A DNA stretch of 64,000 nt, from the NCBI RefSeq assembly GCF_002256285.1, contig NZ_NKJE01000008.1:1-64000 (forward strand), read 5' to 3'. Positions 19,232 to 28,927 of this stretch are shown piece after piece. Numbering within the stretch: position 1 is the first letter of the stretch; each line of letters begins with the position of its first letter. Under the pieces are notes generated by a model. That model did no database searches. It saw only the letters and a program-made list of their open reading frames with translations, and had not been told where the DNA came from. A program made the translations under genes and the position numbers. This stretch comes from Flavobacterium sp. BFFFF1 (lineage in GTDB: Bacteria > Bacteroidota > Bacteroidia > Flavobacteriales > Flavobacteriaceae).

Positions 19232-19253
19232 ATCCTGACATTTCTGTCAGGAT
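19232..19253 (-). terminator. Terminator of tRNA-Asn
   Basis: Perfect 9-bp stem ATCCTGACA/TGTCAGGAT with a 4-base loop. T runs lie on both sides, just downstream of the minus-strand tRNA. Confidence 0.88.
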
Positions 19254-19260
19254 TTTTCTG

Positions 19261-19334
19261 CTCCCCCTCTTGGGCTCGAACCAAGGACCCTCTGATTAAC
19301 AGTCAGATGCTCTAACCAACTGAGCTAAGGAGGA
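19261..19334 (-). tRNA. tRNA-Asn (GTT anticodon)
   Basis: Minus strand: acceptor TCCTCCT pairs with AGGGGGA, D-arm GCTC...GAGC, anticodon arm TCTGA-CTGTTAA-TCAGA with anticodon GTT, T-arm CTTGG-TTCGAGC-CCAAG, discriminator G. The 3' CCA is not encoded (GCAG follows). Length is 74 nt. Confidence 0.96.
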
Positions 19335-19419
19335 AGGCGTATTGCCTTTTAAAGCGGTGCAAATATACTATGAAAAATTATTCCCGCAAACATTTTGGAA
19401 GAAATTTTGAAAAATTATT

Positions 19420-20757
19420 TTATCTCGTAATCCATTTGTAGATATCATTTCCATTTGCAAACAGGATTAATGCCAATAAAAGCACAATGCCAACCATTTG
19501 CGCCCTCTCCAGGAATTTGTCGCTCGGTTTACGCCCACTCACCATTTCGTACAGCAGGAACATCACATGCCCGCCATCCAAAGCCGGAATAGGCAATAAG
19601 TTCATCACACCAAGCATGATTGAAAGAAATGCTGTAATGTTCCAGAACACTTCCCAGTCCCATGCCTGTGGAAAAATATTGTAAATCGCCCCAAAACCGC
19701 CAACGCCTTCGTAAGCACCCGTTTTTGGTGTGAAAATCGCTTTCAGCTGTTGAAGGTATTTACCGATTTGGTCTTTTCCGTCTTTCAACCCTTCCGGTAT
19801 CGCGGCAAAAAAACCATAAGTTGCCTTGTCAAAATGATAATAACCCAATTTTTCAAGGCTTTTAAAATCGGCACGGCTCACCACAATACCAAGCTTCCCT
19901 TTTTCAGAAATCTGAAGTGTTACAGGCATCGTTTTATTATCGCGAAGTACATTAGCCGGTACCGACTGGGTTTTTGTCGTTTTAAGCGCCGCCATGACAT
20001 CTTCTGAGTACTTTGTAGCCTTGCCATTGATCGATGTGATAATATCGCCTGCCTTCAGCGATTTGAAATTCGCTGAAGTATCCGGAACCTGTGACACTAC
20101 GAAAGGCTGACGCAACGAAATCAGCCGCTGCTTCTCGTCCTTTACCAACCTCCCGAAAATATTAACCGGTATGTCAATATCCTGTCTCGCACCATTGCGC
20201 TCAATTGTCGCTTTCTTGGCATACACGATGTCGTCGAGAATTTCATTGTATGTCAACACTGCTTCCCCGTCCAGTGCCACAATCTTGTCACCTGTCCGGA
20301 AACCGATCTGTTCCGCCGTTTTGCTGAACGCCAGCCCTTCTTTAATTTCGCTGTTTTTTAGGGTAATATCCCCATAAGCATACGCCATTCCGATATAAAT
20401 GAGGAACGCCAGGACAAAATTTACCGTCACACCGCCCAACATAATGATCAGCCTTTGCCATGCCGGCTTAGAACGGAATTCCCACGGTTGTGGCGGAAGC
20501 GCCATCTGCTCGGTATCCATGCTCTCATCAATCATCCCCGAAATCTTCACATAGCCACCCAATGGCAGCCACCCAATTCCATAAACGGTTTCACCAATCT
20601 GTTTCTTAAACAGCGAGAACTTCACATCGAAAAACAAATAGAATTTCTCAACGCGGGTTTTAAATAATTTTGCAGGAATGAAATGACCTAATTCGTGAAG
20701 TATAATAAGTAAAGATAAGCTTAGTAAAAACTGTGAAAGCTTGATAACTATTTCCAT
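19420..20757 (-). CDS. rseP: RseP-type site-2 intramembrane zinc metalloprotease
   Basis: A 445-aa inner-membrane protease (M50 family) that cleaves transmembrane anchors during regulated intramembrane proteolysis. The zinc motif HELGH is at residues 21-25 inside the first membrane segment, and the second metal ligand motif LDG is at about 393-395 (PIPALDGGH). Two PDZ-like domains lie between (GFRTGDKIVALDGE and LKAGDIITSINGK). The Met at 20757 is preferred because it places HELGH at the family's usual distance from the N-terminus. A TACTTTTG promoter motif is 30 bp upstream. Its anti-sigma substrate is not in the window. Confidence 0.95.
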   Translation of the reverse strand: MEIVIKLSQFLLSLSLLIILHELGHFIPAKLFKTRVEKFYLFFDVKFSLFKKQIGETVYGIGWLPLGGYVKISGMIDESMDTEQMALPPQPWEFRSKPAWQRLIIMLGGVTVNFVLAFLIYIGMAYAYGDITLKNSEIKEGLAFSKTAEQIGFRTGDKIVALDGEAVLTYNEILDDIVYAKKATIERNGARQDIDIPVNIFGRLVKDEKQRLISLRQPFVVSQVPDTSANFKSLKAGDIITSINGKATKYSEDVMAALKTTKTQSVPANVLRDNKTMPVTLQISEKGKLGIVVSRADFKSLEKLGYYHFDKATYGFFAAIPEGLKDGKDQIGKYLQQLKAIFTPKTGAYEGVGGFGAIYNIFPQAWDWEVFWNITAFLSIMLGVMNLLPIPALDGGHVMFLLYEMVSGRKPSDKFLERAQMVGIVLLLALILFANGNDIYKWITR

Positions 20758-20786
20758 GTTTTGTATTTCCGTTTTTAAATAACGCA

Positions 20787-20794
20787 CAAAAGTA
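20787..20794 (-). promoter_or_regulatory. -7 promoter element of rseP
   Basis: TACTTTTG on the minus strand matches TAnnTTTG. I saw no clear -33 TTTG at the expected distance. Confidence 0.45.
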
Positions 20795-20917
20795 ACGTTT
20801 TCTGTTTATTAATTTCAGCATAATATCCAACCGGCATTTAAATGTTTGTTAATTATCAGGATTATCATTCTATAATCGGGCATTACGGGCTAAATTTACT
20901 TTCCTAAAAATAATCCG

Positions 20918-21961
20918 ATGCAAAAAATCAAAACCGCTTTACTCTCTTATGGCATGTCAGGCAAGGTTTTCCACGCCCCTTTTTTGTCCATCCATCCGGG
21001 TTATGAATTGCTGGGGAGCTGGGAGCGAACACATAAGCACATCAAAAGTGACTACCCCGAAGTTAAAAGCTACAATTCCTTTAAGGAACTTATCGATGAC
21101 GGTCCGGACCTCGTGGTCATTAACACACCCGTCTCCACACACTACGAATACGCAAAAAAAGCGATGCTGGCCGGCAAACATGTACTGGTGGAAAAATCGT
21201 TTACAGCCACGCTCGACGAAGCCGAAGATCTGAAGAAAATTGCCTCAAAGAAAGGCGTGAAACTGGCCGTGTTCCACAACCGCCGATGGGACAGCGACTT
21301 CCTGACCGTAAAAGATGTGCTTTCAAAAAATCTTTTAGGCGATGTCGTCGAAGCCGAGTTCCATTTTGACCGGTACAACCCCTCCTTAAGCCCAAAAATC
21401 CATAAGGAAACACCAAACAAAGGCGCGGGCATTCTTAAAGATCTTGGCTCACACCTGATTGACCAGGCACTCTCCCTGTTTGGAGTACCCGACGCGGTTT
21501 TTGCCGACATCCGCATTACCCGCCCACAGTCAGTTGTTGACGATTGCATCGACGTTTTATTGTATTACCAAAACCTGCGCGTCCGACTTAAAGCAGGTTT
21601 TTTTGTTCGCGAAATGGTCCCTTCTTTCGTGGTGCACGGCAAGAATGGCTCCTTCCTCAAACAACGCGGTGATGTACAGGAAGAAGACCTCAAAATCGGA
21701 AAAAAAATCAATCCGAAGACCTGGGGAATTGAACCGCGGAGCAAGGAAGGCCTACTGCACACCGAATTTAAAGGCAAAATCATACGCGACTTCCTGCCGA
21801 CATTTAGTGGGAATTACTACACATTTTTCGACCTGCTTTACGACGCAATCGCCAATAACGCAGTAGAACCCGTCACCGCACAGGATGGCATTAATGTGAT
21901 GAAAGTTATCGAGGCGGCCATTAAAAGCAACAAAGACAAAAAAATTGTTAGAATAAGCTGA
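20918..21961 (+). CDS. Gfo/Idh/MocA-family NAD(P)-dependent oxidoreductase
   Basis: A 347-aa cytoplasmic dehydrogenase. The N-terminal Rossmann fold is visible (KIKTALLSYGMSGKVFHAPF), followed by VVINTPVSTHYEYAKKAMLAGKHVLVEKS, where EKS replaces the usual EKP. The C-terminal alpha/beta domain includes KDLGSHLIDQALSLFG, which contains the family His. Substrates in this family are sugars or related polyols; the specific one cannot be read from sequence. A decayed aldo/keto reductase fragment starts 5 bp after its stop, suggesting the two once formed an operon. Confidence 0.9.
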   Translation: MQKIKTALLSYGMSGKVFHAPFLSIHPGYELLGSWERTHKHIKSDYPEVKSYNSFKELIDDGPDLVVINTPVSTHYEYAKKAMLAGKHVLVEKSFTATLDEAEDLKKIASKKGVKLAVFHNRRWDSDFLTVKDVLSKNLLGDVVEAEFHFDRYNPSLSPKIHKETPNKGAGILKDLGSHLIDQALSLFGVPDAVFADIRITRPQSVVDDCIDVLLYYQNLRVRLKAGFFVREMVPSFVVHGKNGSFLKQRGDVQEEDLKIGKKINPKTWGIEPRSKEGLLHTEFKGKIIRDFLPTFSGNYYTFFDLLYDAIANNAVEPVTAQDGINVMKVIEAAIKSNKDKKIVRIS

Positions 21962-21965
21962 CGTA

Positions 21966-22184
21966 ATGGAAAAAAGACAACTTGTCCGTACCGACTTAAA
22001 TGTTTCAATGGACCTCAATACAAGGGACAATTGCTTTGGCCTGGCTGATTAACCGACCATCCGTTACAACGGCCATTGTCAGCGCCACAAACCTTGACCA
22101 GATCAAAAGTATTGTTACGGCTCCAAATCTTGCTTAAACAAGGAAATTACTACTGTTTTAGATGATGCAGCGCTTGGCAATTAA
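21966..22184 (+). pseudogene. Aldo/keto reductase pseudogene with large internal deletion
   Basis: The ATG at 21966 opens a frame reading MEKRQLVRTDLNVS, the typical N-terminus of an aldo/keto reductase (compare MxxRxLGxTDLxVS). From 22021 a different frame gives QGTIALAWLINRPSVTTAIV and SATNLDQIKSIV, the family's C-terminal region. After a frame shift near 22130 it continues LNKEITTVLDDAALGN and stops at 22184. About 250 central residues are gone. It directly follows the Gfo/Idh/MocA gene. Confidence 0.8.
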
Positions 22185-22200
22185 AAGAGTAACTAAAATA

Positions 22201-22244
22201 ATTTTTCAAACTCACTACAGCTTTACGGCAGTTTTTGAAAAAAT
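22201..22244 (+). terminator. Hairpin, probable terminator of the upstream operon
   Basis: ATTTTTCAAACT pairs with AGTTTTTGAAAAAT across an 18-bp loop. It lies just after the decayed reductase gene and 70 bp before the transporter gene. Confidence 0.5.
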
Positions 22245-22312
22245 AATATCATGACAGGGCAAATAAATTTTGTTCATTTGCAGCAGTTTGCTTCGCCATA
22301 AAAACGAAAACT

Positions 22313-23530
22313 GTGATCGATTTCAATTTTATAACGCGCTTCAGGGCAAAAGACGACTTCAGGAAAGGCTATCAACACGCTAAACTTTCTTACCTGAACA
22401 GGATCCGGCGCACGGTAACATTATTCTACTTCGCCATGGGACTCACTTTCGCCTCATGGGCAAGCCGCATACCGGACATTAAGGCCACACTGGGGCTTAG
22501 TGACGGTGAACTCGGGACAATCCTGTTTTCCATCCCGATGGGCCAACTTCTGGTCATGCCTTTTTCCGGCAAGCTGGTCACGCGATTTTCCAGTTACCGC
22601 ATGTTGATTATATCCTTGTTGCTTTACGCCTTTGCTTTGGCCAGTCTTGGTTTCGCATCTGTGCGCTGGCAGCTGGCATTGGGCTTGTTCTTTTTTGGTA
22701 TGGCAGGAAACGTGTGTAATATCGCTGTAAACACCCAGGGCGTCTATACTGAGATGCTATTCAGGCGTACGATAATGGGCTCGTTTCATGGCATGTGGAG
22801 CTTCGCCGGATTCACAGGAGCACTTGTAGGGCTCGGTATGATGGCAATCAAACTAACGCCGCTGCAACACTTCTGCATCATTCTTGCCATGGTGGTACTG
22901 GTAGTCGCCTTCGGGTATAAATTCCTAATCAAAACCCAGGAAGTGATCAGCACAAAAAAGAAAAAGATTTTCTCGAAACCAGACGCTGCATTACTTTGGC
23001 TTGGTGTCATCGGGTTCTGTTGCATGGCGAGCGAAGGCGTGATGTTTGACTGGAGTGGCGTATATTTTAAGGATATCGTAAAAGCGCCAGGTCCGCTGGT
23101 CGTACTCGGCTATACGTCGTTTATGATCATGATGGCCGGAGGAAGATTTCTCGGAGATAAGGTCATTCACCGTTTTGGCCGAAAAAAAGTATTGCAAATC
23201 AGCGGCTTGGTTATCTCCTCCGGATTGTTCCTATCCGTGCTCCTGCCCTACATTATTCCCTGCACGATCGCATTCATGATGGTCGGCCTTGGGGTTTCCA
23301 CAATCGTTCCCACCGTATACAGCATTGCCGGGAAAAACAAGACGGTACCACCCGGCGAAGCGCTGACCATTGTATCGAGTGTAAGTTTCTTCGGTTTCCT
23401 GATGGGTCCTCCTGTAATTGGGTATATTGCTGAAGCTTTCAGCCTGCGCCTCTCATTTGCCCTGATCGGCATTTTCGGCATTTTCATTGCCATCATGGTT
23501 TCAAAGCTGAATGCCTTTCGCACAATGTAG
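22313..23530 (+). CDS. Major facilitator superfamily transporter
   Basis: A 405-aa inner-membrane transporter with about 12 hydrophobic segments. The first reads TVTLFYFAMGLTFASWASRI and is followed by PDIKATLGLSDGELG, typical of the YbjJ/FucP-like branch. The loop RFSSYR lies between helices 2 and 3, and a central cytoplasmic loop (KTQEVISTKKKK) lies near the midpoint. The start is uncertain: the GTG at 22313 gives a 35-residue polar N-terminus before helix 1, and no better start is visible in frame. The substrate is unknown; sugars are possible. Confidence 0.85.
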   Translation: MIDFNFITRFRAKDDFRKGYQHAKLSYLNRIRRTVTLFYFAMGLTFASWASRIPDIKATLGLSDGELGTILFSIPMGQLLVMPFSGKLVTRFSSYRMLIISLLLYAFALASLGFASVRWQLALGLFFFGMAGNVCNIAVNTQGVYTEMLFRRTIMGSFHGMWSFAGFTGALVGLGMMAIKLTPLQHFCIILAMVVLVVAFGYKFLIKTQEVISTKKKKIFSKPDAALLWLGVIGFCCMASEGVMFDWSGVYFKDIVKAPGPLVVLGYTSFMIMMAGGRFLGDKVIHRFGRKKVLQISGLVISSGLFLSVLLPYIIPCTIAFMMVGLGVSTIVPTVYSIAGKNKTVPPGEALTIVSSVSFFGFLMGPPVIGYIAEAFSLRLSFALIGIFGIFIAIMVSKLNAFRTM

Positions 23531-23542
23531 CATCTGAATTTT

Positions 23543-23644
23543 GGCGCGCCCTTCGGGTCCGGCTCTGCGCTGTATCTTTTCCCGGCTCGGGCGATGCCCT
23601 GACGCCGGAAAAAGGATGCCGCTGCGATCCGTCGCGCGATCCGG
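23543..23644 (-). repeat. Hairpin repeat element, copy 1 of 5 (minus orientation)
   Basis: Read on the minus strand it contains GCAGCGGCATCCTTTTT, a GC-rich stem, then AAAAGATACAGCGCAGAGCCGG. It fills the gap between two convergent genes (stops at 23530 and 23656). It matches elements at 32202, 46688, 59721 and 63392. Confidence 0.75.
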
Positions 23645-23655
23645 TGAAAAGTGAA

Positions 23656-25572
23656 CTACTTTTTCACAAAGCGGATGGTCTTGTTTCCGGAATTGGTAGT
23701 GATCTGAATAAAGTAAACGCCTGAGGATAATCCCGACACATCCCAGTTGGTATCGCCCTCCGTCGATTTTACCTTTTGGCCCACCGTATTGTAAAAATCA
23801 GTACCCGTGATTGTCGTACCTTCCGGCACCTCCAGTTTCAATATGTTTTCGGCTGGATTCGGATACAGTTGTACCGCTGCAGTCCCGAAATCTTCCATGC
23901 CCAGAGCCACCTGATTTCCGGCAGAAATAATATTTTTATTCGGATCAAATGCAATAGAAGTAACCTCAAATGGTACATTCTTCAGGAACACCTGGTTGTT
24001 AGAAATGTTCTCCAGCACCAGGTCCATTTGCTGCCCACCGGCACCGAATACCCTGACTGGCAATGGCATCTCAAAAAAAGTAACCGAAGAGTGCGATTGC
24101 GTCTGGCTCACCACAAATTTTACGACACCCGGGCTTTCATTATTCGCATTAATCGTATAAGAAGGATAACCCTGGTTGTATACCCAGTCGTTAAAGAATT
24201 CACTTAAGCTTTGCCCATACACTGCCTCAAGGTGCGCCTGCAAATCTGCCGTGGTGGCATAAGCGTATGCCAGGTTTGGGTCAGCCAGGTAATTTTTCAA
24301 ACCCTGAAAGAACAGCGCGTCTCCAAGCTTAAGGCGCAGCATATTGATAACCATCGCGCCCTTGTTATAACTAAGCCTGCCGCTGAAAATACGGTTGACG
24401 CTATTCGTCTCGGCATCGGTGAGGTATACCGCACCGCCGGGTTGAAACGTAATGTTGTTGATCATGTTCGACTTCTCGTTTGTGAAGGCAGTTTCCCCAT
24501 CAAAGTTTTCAATGACAAGCGCCGCGAGGTACGTCGCAAAACCTTCATTCAGCCAGATGTCCTTCCACGAACCACACGTAATTTTGTCGCCAAACCATTG
24601 GTGGCCCAATTCATGCGCAATCAGCCCGCGTCCAAAACTCACCATAAACGAGACCGTCGTATGTTCCATACCGCCACCCCATCCGAATTGTGCGTGACCG
24701 TACTTCTCGTCGGCGAAAGGATAGGTTTCGAACAATTGCTCATATAAATTCATAATGGGAACCGTCTGCGCGAGGTTGTTCATGTTTGACGGCAGGTCCT
24801 CAGGATAGACGTAATTGACAATTGGAAACTGATTCGGCGCGGTACCCGCCATTTGGGTATATATGTTGTAATTGGTAACAGCAATCGCGACCAGATAAGC
24901 GGGAATCGGATGGTTGTGGCGAAAATGAGTCGTCTTTGTACCATTCCCGTTAATCACTTCTTCGATTTGCTTTCCGTTAGACACGCTGACATATTGTGAA
25001 GGTGCCGTAATAAAGACGTCGATGCTATTCACTTTGTCATTTAGGTCCTGCTTGCACGGCCACCAATCCTGTGCGCCATAAGGCTCAGACAGCGTGTAAA
25101 GCACTGGAGAACCATTATGCTCTTCCGTCGTAAATGCCTCCTGCGCAGAAGCAGGCTGGCCGGAATACGAAATTTCGACCGTGGTAGATGCGCCAGTCAC
25201 CAGTCCGCCCGGCAAAGTGATCACGACCTCATTGTTGCCATTCTGAACAAAGGATAACGCAACATTATTTCTCTTGACGGAACTCACAGTAAGCTCACTG
25301 GTTAGGTCGAACACAACTGTGTTCATCGGAGACAACGCTGTAAATGTGGTGGTCACCTTACCCTCAATGAAATATACAGCAGGATCTACATTAAACTCCA
25401 GTTTTTGATATGTGATGTCGTAATTGGTGGTATTGGGATTCACTACAAAATTGATGACATTTGCGGCAGATTTCATTTCCGCTTCTGCAATGCCGCCAAG
25501 ACCATCACCTACCTTTTGGGCACGCACCGCCTGTAGTGCAAATAATAGGATGAATGCGTAATAATATTTCAT
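23656..25572 (-). CDS. M1-family aminopeptidase with T9SS sorting domain
   Basis: A 638-aa secreted zinc peptidase. A signal peptide (MKYYYAFILLFALQAVRAQ) precedes the M1 beta-rich N-terminal domain. The catalytic motif HELGHQW with the downstream Glu (WLNEGFATY) gives the HExxH-x18-E zinc site near residues 316-340. The gluzincin core ends around residue 470. The last 80 residues (VQLYPNPAENILKLEVPEG...TIRFVKK) are a T9SS sorting domain, so the enzyme is exported to the surface or medium, probably for peptide nutrition. It ends facing the MFS gene, with a repeat hairpin between. Confidence 0.94.
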   Translation of the reverse strand: MKYYYAFILLFALQAVRAQKVGDGLGGIAEAEMKSAANVINFVVNPNTTNYDITYQKLEFNVDPAVYFIEGKVTTTFTALSPMNTVVFDLTSELTVSSVKRNNVALSFVQNGNNEVVITLPGGLVTGASTTVEISYSGQPASAQEAFTTEEHNGSPVLYTLSEPYGAQDWWPCKQDLNDKVNSIDVFITAPSQYVSVSNGKQIEEVINGNGTKTTHFRHNHPIPAYLVAIAVTNYNIYTQMAGTAPNQFPIVNYVYPEDLPSNMNNLAQTVPIMNLYEQLFETYPFADEKYGHAQFGWGGGMEHTTVSFMVSFGRGLIAHELGHQWFGDKITCGSWKDIWLNEGFATYLAALVIENFDGETAFTNEKSNMINNITFQPGGAVYLTDAETNSVNRIFSGRLSYNKGAMVINMLRLKLGDALFFQGLKNYLADPNLAYAYATTADLQAHLEAVYGQSLSEFFNDWVYNQGYPSYTINANNESPGVVKFVVSQTQSHSSVTFFEMPLPVRVFGAGGQQMDLVLENISNNQVFLKNVPFEVTSIAFDPNKNIISAGNQVALGMEDFGTAAVQLYPNPAENILKLEVPEGTTITGTDFYNTVGQKVKSTEGDTNWDVSGLSSGVYFIQITTNSGNKTIRFVKK

Positions 25573-25706
25573 TTTAGCGTATTTTTTGCCAAAGATAAAA
25601 ACAAATTCCTGATTTGATTTGGATTAGCCTTAATTTTAAGGATATACGTGATGCATGCACATCCCGTTTTTCATACGCTTAAAATGCGGTATTTAAAACA
25701 TTTGAT

Positions 25707-25714
25707 TAAATTTG
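25707..25714 (+). promoter_or_regulatory. -7 promoter element of serS
   Basis: TAAATTTG matches TAnnTTTG and lies 20 bp before the serS start codon. Confidence 0.5.
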
Positions 25715-25734
25715 CTGGCTCATAAAAAATTATT

Positions 25735-27006
25735 ATGTTACAAATCGCATTTATCAGGGAAAATCAGGAGAAAGTCATCAAGGCATTGGCTAAACGGAAC
25801 ATCGACGCGAACGCAGTGGTGGCCGATGTCGTTCAGCTCGATGAAAAACGCCGCGCGACACAGGCCGAATTAGACAACACTTTAGCCGAATCCAATAAGC
25901 TTTCGAAAGATATCGGAGAACTGATGAAAAGTGGTGAAAAATCAAAAGCCGGTATCTTAAAGGAAAAAACAGTGCTTCTCAAGGAAAAAAGCAAAGACCT
26001 GGCTGAAAAGCTCGATGCCTTTGCTTCTGAAATGACTGAAAAATTATATACGCTTCCAAACCTTCCTGCAGACCTTGTGCCGGAAGGCAAAACACCGGAC
26101 GACAATTTAAACGTGTTCCAGGAGGGCGATATTCCCGTCTTACACGAAGGCGCACAGCCCCATTGGGATTTGGTGAAAAAATATGACATCATCGATTTTG
26201 AACTCGGAAATAAAATTACGGGCGCAGGCTTTCCGGTTTACAAAGGCAAAGGTGCCAAACTGCAGCGCGCACTGATTACTTATTTCCTGGACAAAAATAC
26301 CGCCGCGGGTTATGACGAATACCAGGTGCCGCATTTGGTTAACGAAGCATCAGGATACGGAACGGGGCAGCTGCCGGACAAAGAAGGGCAGATGTACCAT
26401 GACAAAACCGATGATTTGTATCTAATTCCCACCGCTGAAGTCCCGGTTACAAATCTTTTCCGTGACGTCATATTAAGCGAAAGCGAATTGCCCGTGCTGT
26501 GTACTGCCTATACGCCGTGTTTCCGTCGCGAAGCTGGTTCCTATGGCGCACATGTCCGCGGACTGAACCGCCTGCACCAATTTGACAAAGTCGAAATTGT
26601 ACGCATTGAGCACCCTGAAAAATCTTACGAAGCGCTGGAAGGCATGGTGGAACACGTAAAAACACTTTTGCAGGAACTGAAATTGCCCTACCGCATCCTG
26701 CGCCTTTGCGGCGGAGACATGGGATTTGCTTCTGCAATGACGTATGATTTTGAGGTCTATTCCACCGCGCAGGAACGTTGGCTGGAAATCAGTTCGGTTT
26801 CTAATTTCGAGACGTTCCAGTCAAACAGGCTGAAACTGCGTTACCGCGATAAGGATGGAAAAAACCATCTGGCGCACACGCTGAACGGCAGCTCATTGGC
26901 CTTGCCACGTGTACTGGCAGGAATTTTGGAAAATTACCAGACGCCGCAAGGAATCGTGATTCCGGAAGTGCTTCGCCCTTATACCGGATTTGACATCATC
27001 GATTAA
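25735..27006 (+). CDS. serS: Seryl-tRNA synthetase
   Basis: A 423-aa class II aminoacyl-tRNA synthetase that charges tRNA-Ser. The N-terminal about 105 residues form the antiparallel coiled-coil arm that grips the long variable arm of tRNA-Ser. Motif 2 (TPCFRREAGSYG) and motif 3 (NGSSLALPRVLAGILENYQ) are both visible, with the serine-pocket TAEVPVTNLF between. Length and domain order are standard. Confidence 0.98.
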   Translation: MLQIAFIRENQEKVIKALAKRNIDANAVVADVVQLDEKRRATQAELDNTLAESNKLSKDIGELMKSGEKSKAGILKEKTVLLKEKSKDLAEKLDAFASEMTEKLYTLPNLPADLVPEGKTPDDNLNVFQEGDIPVLHEGAQPHWDLVKKYDIIDFELGNKITGAGFPVYKGKGAKLQRALITYFLDKNTAAGYDEYQVPHLVNEASGYGTGQLPDKEGQMYHDKTDDLYLIPTAEVPVTNLFRDVILSESELPVLCTAYTPCFRREAGSYGAHVRGLNRLHQFDKVEIVRIEHPEKSYEALEGMVEHVKTLLQELKLPYRILRLCGGDMGFASAMTYDFEVYSTAQERWLEISSVSNFETFQSNRLKLRYRDKDGKNHLAHTLNGSSLALPRVLAGILENYQTPQGIVIPEVLRPYTGFDIID

Positions 27007-27079
27007 CAATACTTTAGCCTTTTAAATAATAATCGGGCAAAAGTTATTGTTATATTAGTGCGGATTTTGATTCTATCCT

Positions 27080-28858
27080 ATGAGAAAGCTGTTTTTACTT
27101 TTGGTCCTTTTCCTTATGCATGCTGTTTCCGCACAGAATGAGCAGCTCGCGCAAAATTATTTTGACAAAGGTGATTTCGAGAAAGCGGTAATCAGTTACG
27201 AGGAATTGTTAAAAAACCAGCCGGCAAATGGTCTCTATTTTCAAAAGGTCATCGATTCCTATCAACAGCTGTCGCAGTTTGACAAAGCCGACAAAGCGCT
27301 TACCGCCCGTTACGAAAAATTTAAACAGGATAACCTGCTTGTCGAATCAGGCTATAATTTTCAACTGCAGAAAAAAGAAGCTGAGGCCAAAAAATATTAT
27401 GACAAAGCACTGGACAAAATCAGGGAAAACCCAACGAATGTTTACATGATTGCCAGCGCTTTCGAACGAAAAGTTGTTCTGGATTATGCACTGAAATCAT
27501 ATGAACTGGCTTCGTCGCTGGATCCAAAACTTGTTTTTAATTACCAAACAGCCATTATTTACGGACAGCTTGGAAATACCGGCATGATGATCGAACGGTT
27601 CCTGGAAGAAGCTTATAAAAATCCACAAAATTCCATTGCCATACAGAACCAGCTCTCCAGGTTTATGACGGAAGACGCTGAAGAGTCTTTCAACGCCGAC
27701 CTTAAAAAAGCGCTGTTGCTTCGCGCACAGAAAAGCCAGGATGTGTTCTGGAACCAATACCTGAGCTGGTTCTATGTGCAGCAGAAAGACTATGGCAAAG
27801 CCTTCGTTCAGGAGAAAGCAATTTACAAGAGAAATCCGGAATCATTTTACAACATCGTCAACCTGGCGCAGTTTGCCAAGCAGGATGGTGAGAATGACAC
27901 CGCTGCTGAGATTTTTGGATTTGTCCTTGAAAATACACAGGACATTCAACTTCAGATACAGGCACATACGTTCCTGATGGAAATGAAGACCGAAAAAGCG
28001 ACCGCGACCGATTTTGGCGCAATCAACACCGAATTTGACGCACTTTTCAATCAATTTGGAATCATTCCATTTTCGCTTCCTTTGCAAATCCTGCAGGCGC
28101 ATTTTCTGACATTCAGCCAGAACAATCCGGAGAAAGGAAAAACCATCCTAAAATCAGCACTGGGCCTGCAACTCAATAAGTACCAGGAAGCAGATGTAAA
28201 AATGGAATTGGCGGACATCCTGCTGTACGAAGAAAAATTCAACCAGGCTTTAATCTACTATTCACAAATCGAAGAAGACCTTAAAAATGATGAAGTAGGT
28301 CATGAAGCCAGCCTCAAAGCAGCAAAAACAAGTTACTTCAAAGCGGATTTCGATTGGGCCCAAAAGCAATTCAAGGAGCTCAAATCAGCTTCATCCCAAC
28401 TGATCGCAAACGATGCGCTCGAGTACTTTTTACTCATCAGCGACAACACCGTTTCAGATTCTACACAAACCGATTTGAAGAAATTTTCACGCGCTGATTA
28501 TCTGCTCTACCAGCACAAAAAATCGGAATCGCTGGCCTTATTCCAGGAAATCTTAAAAGACCACAAAACGCAGGAAATTGAAGATGTGACCTTGTTAAGG
28601 CTCGGAAGGATTTATGAAAAAAAAGGCGATTACGCTTCGGCGTTACAGCAATACCAGATCATAATCGACAAATTTTCAGAAGGCATCTACATTGACGAAG
28701 CCCTTTATTTCTCTGCCGAAATCTACAACCGCCAACTTAAAGACCCTGAAAAAGCAAAGCCATTATACGAAAAGATATTGTTCAGCCACCAGGACAGCAT
28801 TTATTTTATTGATGCCAGGGCAAAGTTCAGGCAGTTGCGCGGAGACACGAATTCCTAG
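27080..28858 (+). CDS. Secreted TPR-repeat protein
   Basis: A 592-aa protein with a signal peptide (MRKLFLLLVLFLMHAVSAQ), followed by tetratricopeptide repeats along its whole length (QNYFDKGDFEKAVISYEELL near the start, RIYEKKGDYASALQQYQIII near the end). No catalytic domain. Such proteins usually scaffold periplasmic or outer-membrane complexes; the partner is unknown. It stands 73 bp after serS, with DUF4286 and rsmA downstream. Confidence 0.88.
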   Translation: MRKLFLLLVLFLMHAVSAQNEQLAQNYFDKGDFEKAVISYEELLKNQPANGLYFQKVIDSYQQLSQFDKADKALTARYEKFKQDNLLVESGYNFQLQKKEAEAKKYYDKALDKIRENPTNVYMIASAFERKVVLDYALKSYELASSLDPKLVFNYQTAIIYGQLGNTGMMIERFLEEAYKNPQNSIAIQNQLSRFMTEDAEESFNADLKKALLLRAQKSQDVFWNQYLSWFYVQQKDYGKAFVQEKAIYKRNPESFYNIVNLAQFAKQDGENDTAAEIFGFVLENTQDIQLQIQAHTFLMEMKTEKATATDFGAINTEFDALFNQFGIIPFSLPLQILQAHFLTFSQNNPEKGKTILKSALGLQLNKYQEADVKMELADILLYEEKFNQALIYYSQIEEDLKNDEVGHEASLKAAKTSYFKADFDWAQKQFKELKSASSQLIANDALEYFLLISDNTVSDSTQTDLKKFSRADYLLYQHKKSESLALFQEILKDHKTQEIEDVTLLRLGRIYEKKGDYASALQQYQIIIDKFSEGIYIDEALYFSAEIYNRQLKDPEKAKPLYEKILFSHQDSIYFIDARAKFRQLRGDTNS

Positions 28859-28927
28859 AATTTCTTTCCAGTACGGCAGCTACATATCGCATTTTCCAAC
28901 AATAAGGAAATCCTAAAACAAAAAACA

